Positions 34,424-45,571 are shown, counted from the first letter of the stretch. The stretch: 64,000 nt of DNA from Pseudomonas oryzihabitans (GCF_014522265.1 NZ_CP017024.1:4722501-4786500); one strand, 5' to 3'. Numbers and translations are program-made. Notes: generated by a model from the sequence alone, not told the origin.

Positions 34424-35332
34424 ATGCTACCCACGGATGGCCTGCCCGAGCCCAAGCTGCTGATGCTGTTCGAGGTGCTCTACCGCACCGGCAGCGTCAC
34501 CCGGGCCGCCGAACAGCTGGGCCAGAGCCAACCCACCATCAGCCTCTGGCTGGGCAAGTTGCGCCAGCAGCTGCGCGATCCGCTGTTCGTGCGCACACCT
34601 GGCGGCATGAAGCCCACGCCGCAAGCCGAGGCCCTGATCACCCCATGTCGCGAAGTGCTCGAATCCCTGCGCCGGCTGGTGGCCTGGGAAGTCGCCTTCG
34701 AGCCCGCCACCGCCCAGCGGCTGTTTCGCCTCTGCCTGAGCGATGCCAGCCACATTACCCTGCTGCCACGGATCCTGGCGCAGCTGCGCGAGGTGGCGCC
34801 CGGGGTGCGGCTGGAAATCGCGCGGATCGACGGCAACACCGAACAGGCGCTGGAAATCGGCGAAGCCGACTTGGCGGTCGGCTTCATTCCCTGGCTGGGC
34901 GGCAGCCTCTATCAGCAACTGCTGTTTCCCCAGGACTGGGTGTGCCTGGTCAGCGCCCGCCATCCGCGCCTCGGCGAGCAACTGACGGCCACGGCCTATG
35001 CCGAGGAGGGCCATGTGCTGGTCAGCGCCGGCACCGGGCAGAAGCTGCTGGAAGCGGGCCTTCTGCGCGCCGGGGTGCAGCGCCGCATCGTGCTGGAGCT
35101 ACCCGGCTTTCTGGGCGTCGGCGCGGTGGTCGGCAACTCCGACCTCATCGTCACCCTGCCGCGGCACATCGGCACCACCCTGGCGCAGACCTACGGCCTC
35201 AGGGTCCACGAATGCCCGCTGCCAGTCGAGGGCTTCGCGGTCAGGCAGCACTGGCACGCGCGCTATCACCAGGATGCCGGCAATCGCTGGTTGCGCGGGG
35301 TGCTGCTGGAGCTCTTCGGTCACCGTCGCTAG
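34424..35332 (+). CDS. LysR-family transcriptional regulator
   Basis: A 302-residue regulator from ATG 34424 with AGGAA upstream. The N-terminal winged helix-turn-helix is clear (EVLYRTGSVTRAAEQLGQSQ, PTISLWLGKLRQQLRDPLFV), followed by a LysR substrate-binding domain (LPRILAQLREVAPGVRLEIA onward). It resembles the NodD/NahR/PcpR-type LysR subgroup in the LFVRTPGGMKPTPQAEAL stretch. It is divergent from the six-gene operon and is the likely activator of it, through the inverted repeat at 34378-34401, in response to a pathway intermediate. Confidence 0.92.
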   Translation: MLPTDGLPEPKLLMLFEVLYRTGSVTRAAEQLGQSQPTISLWLGKLRQQLRDPLFVRTPGGMKPTPQAEALITPCREVLESLRRLVAWEVAFEPATAQRLFRLCLSDASHITLLPRILAQLREVAPGVRLEIARIDGNTEQALEIGEADLAVGFIPWLGGSLYQQLLFPQDWVCLVSARHPRLGEQLTATAYAEEGHVLVSAGTGQKLLEAGLLRAGVQRRIVLELPGFLGVGAVVGNSDLIVTLPRHIGTTLAQTYGLRVHECPLPVEGFAVRQHWHARYHQDAGNRWLRGVLLELFGHRR

Positions 35333-35350
35333 CGCAGTAGCCACAAACGA

Positions 35351-35379
35351 AAGAGCCCCAGCACAGGGCTGGGGCTCTT
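35351..35379. terminator. Bidirectional terminator between LysR gene and small heat shock gene
   Basis: AAGAGCCCCAGC, a 5-base loop, GCTGGGGCTCTT form a perfect 12 bp stem. On the minus strand it is followed by TCGTTTGT, on the plus strand only by GGTC, so it mainly serves the heat-shock gene. Confidence 0.8.
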
Positions 35380-35398
35380 GGTCAGGACGCCTGGACGA

Positions 35399-35845
35399 TC
35401 AGTTGTCCAGGGCTGGGCGCTGGCCGGAGATGGCGATACGCTTGGGCTTGGCTTCTTCCGGGATCACGCGCACCAGTTCGATGCTCAGCAGGCCATGCTT
35501 GAGATCGGCACCCTTCACCTCGATATGGTCGGCGAGGCGGAAGGACAGCTTGAAGGCGCGCTGGGCGATGCCCTGATGCAGGAAGGTCACGCTCTCGGCG
35601 CTGTTTTCGCGCCGGCCACCCTTGACGGTGAGCACGCCACGCTCGACTTCGATGTCCAGGTCATCTTCCTGGAGACCGGCGGCGGCGATCACGATGCGAT
35701 ACTGGTCGTCACCGTGCTTCTCGACGTTGTAGGGCGGATAGGAGCTGCCAGCGTCGTTGCGCAGCGCGGATTCGAACAGGTCGTTGAACCGGTCGAAGCC
35801 GACGGAATGACGGAACAGCGGGGCCAGGGACAGTACATTGCTCAT
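35399..35845 (-). CDS. ibpA: Small heat shock protein (Hsp20/IbpA)
   Basis: A 148-residue alpha-crystallin-type chaperone of the IbpA class (MSNVLSLAPLFRHSVGFDRF). The crystallin core runs from about YPPYNVEKHGDDQYRIVIAA to LKHGLLSIELVRVIPEEAKP, with a normal A-G-L/L-x-I-x-L pattern. It holds unfolded proteins in soluble complexes during heat stress. The 5' region has a ROSE-type RNA thermometer masking the ribosome binding site and a sigma-32-like promoter, so it should be induced by heat at both transcription and translation. Confidence 0.95.
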   Translation of the reverse strand: MSNVLSLAPLFRHSVGFDRFNDLFESALRNDAGSSYPPYNVEKHGDDQYRIVIAAAGLQEDDLDIEVERGVLTVKGGRRENSAESVTFLHQGIAQRAFKLSFRLADHIEVKGADLKHGLLSIELVRVIPEEAKPKRIAISGQRPALDN

Positions 35846-35852
35846 GGTGAAT

Positions 35853-35872
35853 CTCCTGATAGGTTCAGCAAG
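35853..35872 (-). promoter_or_regulatory. ROSE-type RNA thermometer hairpin
   Basis: On the minus strand CTTGCTGA-ACCTA-TCAGGAG pairs the ribosome binding site AGGAG with UUGCU, including the G-G mismatch that defines ROSE elements. The start codon lies 7 bases downstream. Further pairing in 35873-35915 is likely. Confidence 0.75.
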
Positions 35873-35918
35873 TTTCGGTATTGCCTGCGGGACCCGACTT
35901 CGGCATCCGGCACGAACC

Positions 35919-35947
35919 TAGATAGGAATTCTCCAAAAAATTTCAAG
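35919..35947 (-). promoter_or_regulatory. RpoH (sigma-32) promoter of ibpA
   Basis: CTTGAAA, 14 bases, CCTATCTA fits the heat-shock consensus CTTGAAA-N13-15-CCCCATNT, 74 bases upstream of the ibpA start. Confidence 0.65.
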
Positions 35948-35975
35948 GACAAAACCCGACGAACGGTAGTGCCCG

Positions 35976-36134
35976 CTACTTCTTCTTCGGCTTGCGCTTT
36001 TTCTTCTTGGCCGCGGTCAGCGGCAGCGCCTGCTCGAAGGCCGAGCGCACCTCCTGCAGGCGGCGCTCCTTGAGGTCGTGGATGCGCTTGCCGCGCTCGG
36101 TGGTGAAGTCGATGAGATTGCTGTCGTCGCTCAT
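35976..36134 (-). CDS. Small basic-tailed protein of unknown function
   Basis: A 52-residue protein from ATG 36134 (MSDDSNLIDFTTERGKRIHD) with a helical middle (LKERRLQEVRSAFEQAL) and a Lys-rich tail (AAKKKKRKPKKK). The tail suggests nucleic acid binding. The start overlaps the alkB-like stop by 4 bases. I do not recognise a family; the coupling to the gene upstream is the main support that it is real. Confidence 0.6.
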   Translation of the reverse strand: MSDDSNLIDFTTERGKRIHDLKERRLQEVRSAFEQALPLTAAKKKKRKPKKK

Positions 36135-36715
36135 GTCGCTATCCGGCGAAAGGTGAGATTCAGCCGCAACCCGCTGGCTTTGCGGGTCTTGGCGATCTGG
36201 TGCTGCCAATGATGCTGGGTCGCGCCGGCCATGACCAGCAGGCTGCCGTGACCCAGTTCCAGGGAATGGCCGATGCGGCTGGTGCCCTTGCGGCGAAAGT
36301 CGAAGCGCCGCGCGGCCCCGAGATTGAGCGAGGCGATCAGCGGATTGGCGCCGAGACTGGCCTCGTCGTCGCTGTGCCAGCCCATGGAGTCCTGGCCATC
36401 GCGATAGCGATTGAGCAGCACGCCGTTGAAGCCCCGGCCGCAGGCCGCCTCGACGGCTTCGCGAATCCGCTGCAGCAGGGGTGTCCAGGGCAAGGCGGCG
36501 TGGTCCAGGCCGGCGTAGCCGTAGACCACGCCCGGGTCGGCGTACCAGGCCACCTGCCGCGGCACCGGGTGCCAGCGCCCGTACACCCGCACCTGCGGCT
36601 GGTTCCAGGGCGTTTCGGCGTCGAGTTGCCGCAGCCAGGCGTCGGCGGTTTCCGCCGCCAGCCAGTGCGGCTGGAAGATCAGCTCGGCATCGTCCAGCTC
36701 CAGGCGCTCGACCAT
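36131..36715 (-). CDS. AlkB-like alpha-ketoglutarate-dependent dioxygenase
   Basis: A 194-residue 2-oxoglutarate/Fe(II) oxygenase of the AlkB family. The iron ligands are His and Asp in DSMGWHSDDEASLG and a later His in ATQHHWQHQIAK; the 2-oxoglutarate Arg is in LRLNLTFRRI. VLLNRYRDGQDSMGWHSDDE is typical of the AlkB/ALKBH2 type. Such enzymes repair alkylated bases in DNA or RNA. In Pseudomonas this homologue lies beside rapA, as here. It heads a pair with the 52-residue gene. Confidence 0.9.
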   Translation of the reverse strand: MVERLELDDAELIFQPHWLAAETADAWLRQLDAETPWNQPQVRVYGRWHPVPRQVAWYADPGVVYGYAGLDHAALPWTPLLQRIREAVEAACGRGFNGVLLNRYRDGQDSMGWHSDDEASLGANPLIASLNLGAARRFDFRRKGTSRIGHSLELGHGSLLVMAGATQHHWQHQIAKTRKASGLRLNLTFRRIAT

Positions 36716-36717
36716 GG

Positions 36718-36984
36718 CTAGACCCGCAGATCCACCTGGGCGCCCACCTGCTCCGGCTCTTCCAGGGCCTGGGCACGCTCGGCGCCGAAGCCCTGGCGCA
36801 GGGCTTCGCGCTGCCGGCGACGACGACGCGCCTCGCGGTCCAGGGTGGCTTCGTCCTCCAGGGGTGCGTGGGCGGTCTCGGCCGCCGGCTGCACGGGCGC
36901 TATGGGGGCGCTGGCGGGCCGCACCGGGGCGGGATCCAGCTGATTTGGCGGGGTCACGCCGGGCGGCGGAATGGCAGGGATCAT
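36718..36984 (-). CDS. Small Pro-rich and Arg-rich protein of unknown function
   Basis: An 88-residue protein: a Pro/Ala-rich first half (MIPAIPPPGVTPPNQLDPAP) and a charged helical second half with REARRRRRQREALRQGFGAE. It ends two bases before the alkB-like gene starts and is likely cotranscribed with it. It is divergent from rapA and has no recognisable domain. Low complexity makes the call less certain than for its neighbours. Confidence 0.55.
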   Translation of the reverse strand: MIPAIPPPGVTPPNQLDPAPVRPASAPIAPVQPAAETAHAPLEDEATLDREARRRRRQREALRQGFGAERAQALEEPEQVGAQVDLRV

Positions 36985-37089
36985 GACGGGGACCTCGAAT
37001 TCGCGGACTGCGGCAAAGAGCGCGTTAGGCTTCTGACTCCGCTTTCGCTAAAATAGCCGGCTTTTTGATAGCTGGGGAGAAGCTTCCAC

Positions 37090-39923
37090 ATGGCGTCGCA
37101 TCAACCGGGACAACGCTGGATCAGTGACAGTGAGGCCGAACTGGGCCTGGGAACCATCCTGGCCCTGGACGGCCGCCTGCTCACGGTGCTCTATCCAGCC
37201 ACCGGTGAGACGCGCCAGTATGCCCAGCGCAACGCCCCGCTGACCCGGGTGCGCTTCGCCCCGGGCGACGAGGTGACTCACTTCGAGGGCTGGAAGCTCA
37301 CCGTGCGCGAGGTCTCCGAAGCGGACGGCCTGCTGACCTACCACGGCTTTACCGCCGAGCGCGAGGCACGCAGCGTGCCCGAGGCCCAGCTGTCGAACTT
37401 CATCCAGTTCCGCCTGGCCAGCGACCGCCTGTTCGCCGGGCAGATCGATCCCCTGCCCTGGTTCGGCCTGCGCTATCACACCCACGAGCATCGCAACCGC
37501 CTGTTGCAGTCCAGCCTCTGGGGCCTCGGCGGCACCCGCGCCCAGCCGATCCCGCACCAGCTGCACATCGCCCGCAGCGTGGCCGACCGGGTCGCCCCGC
37601 GCGTCCTGCTGGCCGACGAGGTGGGCCTGGGCAAGACCATCGAAGCCGGCCTGGTGATCCATCGCCAGCTGCTCAGCGGTCGCGCCAGTCGGGTGCTGAT
37701 CCTGGTTCCGGAAAATCTCCAGCACCAGTGGCTGGTGGAGATGCGCCGCCGTTTCAACCTGGAAGTGGCGCTGTTCGACGCCGAGCGCTTCATGGCCAGC
37801 GAAGACGGCAATCCCTTCGAAGACGCCCAGCTCGCCCTGGTCTCCCTGGACTGGCTGGTGCGCGACGAAAAGGCCCAGGACGCCGCCTTCGCCGCCGGCT
37901 GGGACCTGCTGGTGGTCGACGAAGCCCACCACCTGGTCTGGCACCCCGAGGGCGCCAGTCGCGAATACAGCCTGGTCGAGCAACTCGGCGAGGTCATCCC
38001 CGGCGTGCTGCTGCTCACCGCGACCCCCGAGCAACTGGGCCAGGACAGCCACTTCGCCCGTCTGCGCCTGCTCGATCCCAGCCGCTTCCATGACTTCGCC
38101 GCCTTCCAGCAGGAGTCCCAGCACTACCGCCCGGTGGCCGAAGCCGTGCAGGAACTGCTCGACGCCGGCGCCCTGAGTCCGGCCGCCCAGGACGCCATCG
38201 GCGGCTTCCTCGGTCAGGAAGGCGAGACCCTGCTGGCCGCCGCCGCAGCCGGCGACGCCGACGCCCGCGCGCGCCTGGTGCGCGAGCTGCTGGATCGCCA
38301 CGGCACCGGCCGGGTGCTGTTCCGCAACACCCGCGCCGCGGTCAAGGGCTTCCCCGAGCGCGAGCTGCACGCCCACGCCCTGCCCTTCCCGGATGCCTAC
38401 CTGGACGAGGGCGTCATGCCCGGCCAGTCGCTGCAGCCGGAGACCGAATTCGCCCCGGAAGACGACAACGATCGCTGGTGGCGTCACGACGGCCGCGTCG
38501 AATGGCTGATCGACACCCTCAAGGCGCTCAAGCCGCACAAGGTGCTGGTCATCTGCGCGCGCATGGAAACCGCCCTGGATCTGGAAGACGCCCTGCGCCT
38601 CAAGTCCGGCATCCCCGCCACGACCTTCCACGAAGGCATGAGCATCCTCGAACGCGACCGCGCCGCCGCCTACTTCGCCGACGAAGAATTCGGCGCCCAG
38701 GTGCTGATCTGCTCCGAGATCGGCAGTGAAGGCCGCAACTTCCAGTTCGCCCATCACCTGGTGCTGTTCGACCTGCCGGCCCACCCGGACCTGCTGGAGC
38801 AGCGCATCGGCCGTCTCGACCGGATCGGCCAGCGCCACACCATCCAGCTGCACGTGCCCTATCTGGAAGGCAGCCGCCAGGAACGCCAGTTCCAGTGGTA
38901 CCACCAGGCGCTGAACGCCTTTCTGGCCACCTCGCCGACCGGCAGCGCCCTCCAGGCACGCTTCGCCAGCGAGCTCGACGAGCAGCTGGCCGGTGGCGAC
39001 GAAGCCACCTGGCAGGCACTGCTGGAACAGGGCGCCCAGGCGCGCGCCGCGCTGGAGACGGAACTGCACAACGGTCGCGACCGCCTGCTGGAACTCAATT
39101 CCTCGGGCGCCGGCGCCGGCGAGCAACTGGTCGAGGACATCCTCGACCAGGACGACCAGTTCGCCCTGCCGATGTACATGGAAGAGCTGTTCAACGCCTT
39201 CGGCATCGACAGCGAGGACCACTCCGACAACGCCCTGATCCTCAAGCCCAGCGAGAAGATGCTCGACGCCGGCTTCCCCCTCGGCGACGACGAAGGCGTG
39301 ACCATCACCTACGATCGCAACGTGGCCCTGGTCCGCGAAGACATGCAATTCCTGACCTGGGAGCACCCCATGGCCCAGGGTGGCATGGACCTGGTGATGT
39401 CCGGCTCCATGGGCAACACCGCCGTGGCGCTGATCAAGAACAAGGCGCTCAAACCGGGCACCGTGCTGCTGGAGCTGATCTACATCAGCGAGGCAGTGGC
39501 GCCGCGCGCCCTGCAACTGGGTCGCTACCTGCCGCCGCTGGCGATCCGCTGCCTGCTGGATGCCAACGGCAACGACCTGGCTGCCCGGGTGGCCTTCGAG
39601 ACCCTCAACGATCAGCTGGAAAGCGTGCCGCGTACCAGCGCCAACAAGTTCGTCCAGGCCCAGCGTGACTCCCTGGCCAAGCTGATCGGTGGTGGCGAAG
39701 ACAAGGCCCTGCCCGCCACGAGGAACGCGTCGCCAAGGCCCGCCAGGCCTATGTGTCGGGTATGGACGAAGAAATCGCCCGCCTGGAAGCCCTGCGCGCG
39801 GTCAATTCCAGCGTCCGCCAGGACGAGATCGATCGCCTGCGCCAGCAGCGCGAAGAAGGCCTGACCTACCTGGACAAGGCCTCGCTGCGCCTGGAAGCCA
39901 TTCGGGTGCTGGTGGCGGGCTAG
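37090..39923 (+). pseudogene. rapA: RNA polymerase-associated helicase RapA, one-base frameshift near the 3' end
   Basis: RapA is a Swi2/Snf2 ATPase that recycles RNA polymerase after transcription. The start ([20 protein letters not shown]) and motifs are standard: [20 protein letters not shown] (Walker A), [14 protein letters not shown] (DEAH), [20 protein letters not shown], and [20 protein letters not shown] with [10 protein letters not shown] (motifs V-VI). At CCC 39712-39714 the frame is lost after GGEDKAL; it resumes [20 protein letters not shown] in another frame and runs to TAG at 39923. Adding one C gives [12 protein letters not shown] and a 944-residue protein, close to the usual 950-970. 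An assembly error is the likeliest cause. Confidence 0.92.
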
Positions 39924-39992
39924 GCCGGTCGCACTGTTGGGCTTCGCTAGCGCTCAACCCAACCTACGAGACTCGCGCTTGGGCGTGACCTT

Positions 39993-41085
39993 GTAGGTTG
40001 GGTTGAGACGGCTCCATCGTCGAAGCCCAACGGACGGACGCGAACACGCCGCGCTGGCGCTCAACCCAACCTACGGAACTGCGGACGCCCGTAGCGTGGA
40101 AAACGGCGCAGCCTTTTCCACTGGACTCCGTCGCTGGGCGCGCCCTCACCCCAACCCTCTCCCGAGGGGAGAGGGGGCTGTTCGAGCGAGCGCTCCGCAT
40201 CATCAGCCCCGGCAAGCTCGGGATCGCTCACCGCGCCCGGCCGTAGGTTGGGTTGAGGCTTTATCGTCGAAGCCCAACGGAAGGACGCGAACCCGCCGCG
40301 TTGGCGCTCAACCCAACCTACGGAACTGCGGACGCCCGTAGCGTGGAAAACGGCGCAGCCTTTTCCACTGGACTCCGTAGCTGGACATGCCCTCACCCCA
40401 ACCCTCTTCCGAGGGAGAGGAGGCTGTTCGAGCGAGCGCTCCGCATCATCAGCCCCGGCAAGCTCGGGATCGCTCACCGCGCCCGGCCGTAGGTTGGGTT
40501 GAGACGGCTCCATCGTCGAAGCCCAACGGATGGACATGAACCCGCCGCGCTCGCGCTCAACCCAACCTACGGAACTACGGACGCCCGTAGCGTGGAAAAC
40601 GGCGCAGCCTTTTCCACTGGACTCCGTAGCTGGACACGCCCTCACCCCAACCCTCTTCCGAGGGAGAGGAGGCTGTTCGAGCGAGCGCTCCGCATCATCA
40701 GCCCCGGCAAGCTCGGGATCGCTCACCGCGCCCGGCCGTAGGTTGGGTTGAGACGGCTCCATCGTCGAAGCCCAACGGATGGACATGAACCCGCCGCGCT
40801 CGCGCTCAACCCAACCTACGGAACTGCTGACTCCGTAGCGTGGAAAACGGCGCAGCCTTTTCCACTGGACTCCGTAGCTGGGCGCGCCCTCACCCCAACC
40901 CTCTCCCGAGGGGAGAGGGGGTTATCCGAGCGAGCGCTCCGCTTCATCAGCTCCGGCAAGCTCGGGATCGCTCAGCGCGCCCGGCCGTAGGTTGGGTTGA
41001 GACGGCTCCATCGTCGAAGCCCAACAAACGGAGTCGAACCCGTCGCCTTGGGCTTCGCTCGCGCTCAACCCAACCTGCGAAAATA
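39993..41085. repeat. Tandem array of a 249 bp palindrome-rich unit (four copies plus partial)
   Basis: This fills most of the gene-free stretch 39924-41087. The marker GTAGGTTGGGTTGAG recurs at 39993, 40243, 40489, 40738 and 40987, giving units of 250, 246, 249 and 249 bp. Each unit contains CTCAACCCAACCTACGG facing the marker, GTGGAAAACGGCGCAGCCTTTTCCAC, and CCCTCTCCCGAGGGGAGAGGG or a variant. Units 1 and 4 share one variant of the last module (CTCTCCCGAGGGGAGAGGG) and units 2 and 3 another (CTCTTCCGAGGGAGAGGAGG). Reading frames through it are repetitive and not credible genes. Confidence 0.9.
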
Positions 41086-41087
41086 CC

Positions 41088-41843
41088 TCACGCCGCCAGC
41101 GTCGCGCCGCCGTCCACCACGATGTCCTGCATGGTGATATGGCTGGCCAGGTCCGATGCGAGGAACAGTACGGTATTGGCGATCTCGTCGGGCTGGGCGA
41201 TCTTGCGCAGCGGGATGCCCAGCTTGAAGTCTTCCGGCAGGCCGTCCACCAGGCGCTGATAGCCCTCGGGCGAGCCGAGCATGCCGGCCAGCATGGGGGT
41301 CGCCGTGGAACCCGGCGAGACCACGTTGCAGCGCACGCCCGACCCGGCCAGTTCCAGGGCCACGCAGTGGCTCAGGGACACCAGCGCCGCCTTGGAGGTG
41401 CAGTAGCCGGCCATCTGCAGGCGCGGCACATGGGCGGCGTTGGAGGCGATGTTGACGATGGCGCCCTGGCCCTGGGCCTTGAACAGCGGCACCAGTTGGC
41501 GGAACAGGTAGAAGGGACCGGAGACGTTGACGTCCAAGAGCGCCTGCCAGTCATCCAGGCTCAGGCTGTCGCTGGTGCCCAGGCGCAGCACGCCGGCGCC
41601 GTTGACCAGCACGTCCAGACGGCGTTCTTCCGCCAGCAACGCCTGGCAGACTTCCTCCACCTGGGCCGCGTCGGCGACGTCCAGCAGTTGGGTACGAAAG
41701 GGATAGTCGCTCTCGGCGAATTGCCGGTCGAGGCCGATCACCTCGGCGCCCGCGGCTTGGAAACGCCGCGCCACCTGCAGGCCGATGCCCTGCCCTGCGC
41801 CGGTCACCCAGACGCGCTTGCCGGTGAAATCCAGTTGCGTCAT
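41088..41843 (-). CDS. entA: 2,3-dihydro-2,3-dihydroxybenzoate dehydrogenase
   Basis: A 251-residue short-chain dehydrogenase from ATG 41843. The start TGKRVWVTGAGQGIGLQVAR is close to E. coli EntA, with the NAD motif TGAGQGIG, the NGAG motif, Ser in VNIASNAAHVPRL and the Y-x-x-x-K in MAGYCTSKAAL. It oxidizes 2,3-dihydro-2,3-dihydroxybenzoate to 2,3-dihydroxybenzoate. It is last in the entC-entE-entB-entA operon, 11 bases after entB. entH, which follows entA in E. coli, is absent; the repeat array follows instead. Confidence 0.95.
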   Translation of the reverse strand: MTQLDFTGKRVWVTGAGQGIGLQVARRFQAAGAEVIGLDRQFAESDYPFRTQLLDVADAAQVEEVCQALLAEERRLDVLVNGAGVLRLGTSDSLSLDDWQALLDVNVSGPFYLFRQLVPLFKAQGQGAIVNIASNAAHVPRLQMAGYCTSKAALVSLSHCVALELAGSGVRCNVVSPGSTATPMLAGMLGSPEGYQRLVDGLPEDFKLGIPLRKIAQPDEIANTVLFLASDLASHITMQDIVVDGGATLAA

Positions 41844-41854
41844 CAGGACACTCC

Positions 41855-42715
41855 TCAGGCGCGCGCGCGCAGCAGATCCAGCCAGCCCTGCAGGGTCGGC
41901 TGGGCGGCCAGATCGGCGAAGGTCACGGGCAGGCCGCGCTTCTGCCACTCGCCCACCAGAGTCATGACCTGCACCGAATCCAGACCGAAATCGGTGAGGT
42001 TGTCGTCCAGCGCCGGCGCTTCGTCGTCAGCGTCCAGCAGCGGCTGGACCTGGGCACGCAGCCAGGCTTCGTCCAGGGTTACCGCGCCGCCGGTGACCTG
42101 GGCGGTGCTCAGGGTACTGCCGCAACGGGTCGCCACGTAGCGCAGGGCCATGCGGTGCTCTTCCTCGCTGAAGTCGGCCACGGCGTCGCCGATCAGGAAG
42201 GCCTGGATGTCCCGCATGAAGGCGTCGGTGCAGGTCGTCAGGCAACCGATATGGGCGTAGACGCCGCAGACGATCAGCTGGTCGCGCCGCCACTCGGTCA
42301 TCAGGTCCTGCAGGTTGGAACGGTGGAAAGCGCTGTAACGCCACTTGGTCAGCACCACGTCACCGTCCTTGGGCGCCAGCGCGTCCACCACCTGCTGCAG
42401 CGCGGGATCGGCCTGGGTCAGGCCCGGACCCCACATGTCGTTGAGCAGGGCGCGATCGGCTGGCGGCTGGTCGGTGGGCTGAGCGGTGTAGACCACCGGC
42501 ACGCCCCGGGCATCGGCCCAGGCGCGCAGCGCGGCGATGTTGGTCACCACCTGGTCGATCAGCGGGCTGCTGTCGCCATAGAACTCGACGAAATAGCGCT
42601 GCATGTCGTGGATCAGCAGCACGGCGCGGTCGGCCGCCGGTGTCCAGTCGACCTTGTTGGCGGGAAAGCCGTCGGGCTGAGGCAAGGGATAGGAAGCAAG
42701 ACGGGGGATAGCCAT
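41855..42715 (-). CDS. entB: Isochorismatase / aryl carrier protein
   Basis: A 286-residue two-domain protein (MAIPRLASYPLPQPDGFPAN). The isochorismatase domain (about 1-205) has the Asp of LIHDMQRYFVEF, the Lys of LTKWRYSAFHRS and the Cys loop CGVYAHIGCLTTCTDAFM. The C-terminal aryl carrier domain (about 210-286) has the phosphopantetheine Ser in LTDFGLDSVQVMTL. It removes pyruvate from isochorismate and then carries 2,3-dihydroxybenzoate to EntF. Length equals the usual EntB. It starts 8 bases after entE. Confidence 0.96.
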   Translation of the reverse strand: MAIPRLASYPLPQPDGFPANKVDWTPAADRAVLLIHDMQRYFVEFYGDSSPLIDQVVTNIAALRAWADARGVPVVYTAQPTDQPPADRALLNDMWGPGLTQADPALQQVVDALAPKDGDVVLTKWRYSAFHRSNLQDLMTEWRRDQLIVCGVYAHIGCLTTCTDAFMRDIQAFLIGDAVADFSEEEHRMALRYVATRCGSTLSTAQVTGGAVTLDEAWLRAQVQPLLDADDEAPALDDNLTDFGLDSVQVMTLVGEWQKRGLPVTFADLAAQPTLQGWLDLLRARA

Positions 42716-42723
42716 GGGAAACC

Positions 42724-44345
<1,622 letters not shown>

Positions 44346-44349
<4 letters not shown>

Positions 44350-45533
44350 GTGGGGTTCTCCTCGTCGAGCAAACCACAGGCGGCACGCATGGTGCCCAGT
44401 TTGGCGGTGACCTCGGCCCACTCCGCCGCCGGATCCGAGGCTTCGACGATGCCGGCGCCGGCGAACAGCCGCAGCCAGTCGCCCTGTACGGTGCCGCAGC
44501 GGATGGTGACGACCCACTCGCCGTTGCCCTGGGCATCGCACCAGCCGACCATGCCGGTGAACAGGCCGCGGTCGAAGGGCTCGATGCGCTGGATCAGCTG
44601 GCGCGCCGCCACCGTGGGAAAGCCGCAGACCGCCGGGGTCGGGTGCAGGCGGCAGGCGAGTTGCAGCGCCGAGGTCCGGCTATCGGCCAGCTCGCCGTCG
44701 ATGGCGGTGGACAGGTGCCACATGGCATTGGTGCTGAGCAGCGACGGCGCTTCGGGGACGTTCAGCCGGCTGCACAACGGCGCCAGTTGCTGGCGGATGT
44801 CCTCGATCACCAGGCGGTGCTCGTAGTGGTCCTTGCTGGAATCCAGCAGGTCGCGGGCCACCCGCTGGTCTTCCACCGGATCGGCCTGGCGCTTGGCGGA
44901 GCCCGCCAGGGGATTGGTGTATACCCGGGCGCCCTGCTTGCGCACCAGCAACTCGGGGCTGACCCCGACCAGCTCGCCGCCCTCGGCGAGGGGGATGCGG
45001 AATTGATAGCCGGTGGGATTCTGCCGCGCCAGATTGGCGAGGATGGCGTCCACGTCGGCGGGTTCGGCCAGTTGGATCTCCTGGATCCTCGACAGCACCG
45101 CCTTGCTCAGCTCGCCGCGGCGGAAGGCCTCGATGGCCTCCTCCACCGCCAGGCAGAAACCATCCGCACTGGGCAGGTTGCGCACCTCGCGCACCTGCGC
45201 CGGGGCGACTGGCGCGCTGCTGACCGGCGCCAGGCGAGCCACCCAGGCATGCTCCCGGGGCACATAAAGGCATGAGGGCCGGGTGGTATCGAAGGGAATG
45301 GCGCCCATGATCACCGGCTCGGCGATGCCGGCCTGGCGGGCACGGGCGAAGGCCTCTTCCACGGCGTGGAGGAACAGGCTGTCCCGGTGCGCACCGCCGC
45401 TGGCCGGTGTCTCGACCCGGGCACAGACGCCCCGCCCCTGCAGGACGCGATCACCCGACTGGAACAGGAATACGGCCTGTTCCCGACGATCGGCGTCTAC
45501 TTCTCCGACCCTCTCGGCCCTCTTGCTCGTCAT
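44346..45533 (-). CDS. entC: Isochorismate synthase
   Basis: A 395-residue chorismate-utilizing enzyme that converts chorismate to isochorismate with Mg2+. Motifs: general-base Lys in [72 protein letters not shown] and [20 protein letters not shown]. An AGAGG lies before ATG 45533. It is first in the entCEBA operon, and a Fur-box-like sequence 20-38 bases upstream predicts iron repression. It is divergent from fepB, as in E. coli. Confidence 0.95.
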
Positions 45534-45552
45534 TTCGATGAACCTCTACACG

Positions 45553-45571
45553 AATGATAATGCTTATCAAT
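45553..45571 (-). promoter_or_regulatory. Fur box at the entC promoter
   Basis: AATGATAATGCTTATCAAT matches the 19 bp Fur consensus GATAATGATTATCATTATC with strong dyad symmetry. It lies in a distinctly AT-rich 250 bp gap between the divergent entC and fepB genes. Confidence 0.8.

Noticed and set aside
40061-40786. A 241-codon repetitive reading frame on the minus strand, and several plus-strand 80-codon frames with near-identical products
   Set aside because: They are reading frames through the 249 bp tandem repeat; sequence identity follows the DNA repeat, and there is no ribosome binding site or family resemblance.
39993-41085. Regular repeats considered as a CRISPR array
   Set aside because: The unit is about 249 bp with no short direct repeat and unique spacer pattern, and no cas genes are nearby.
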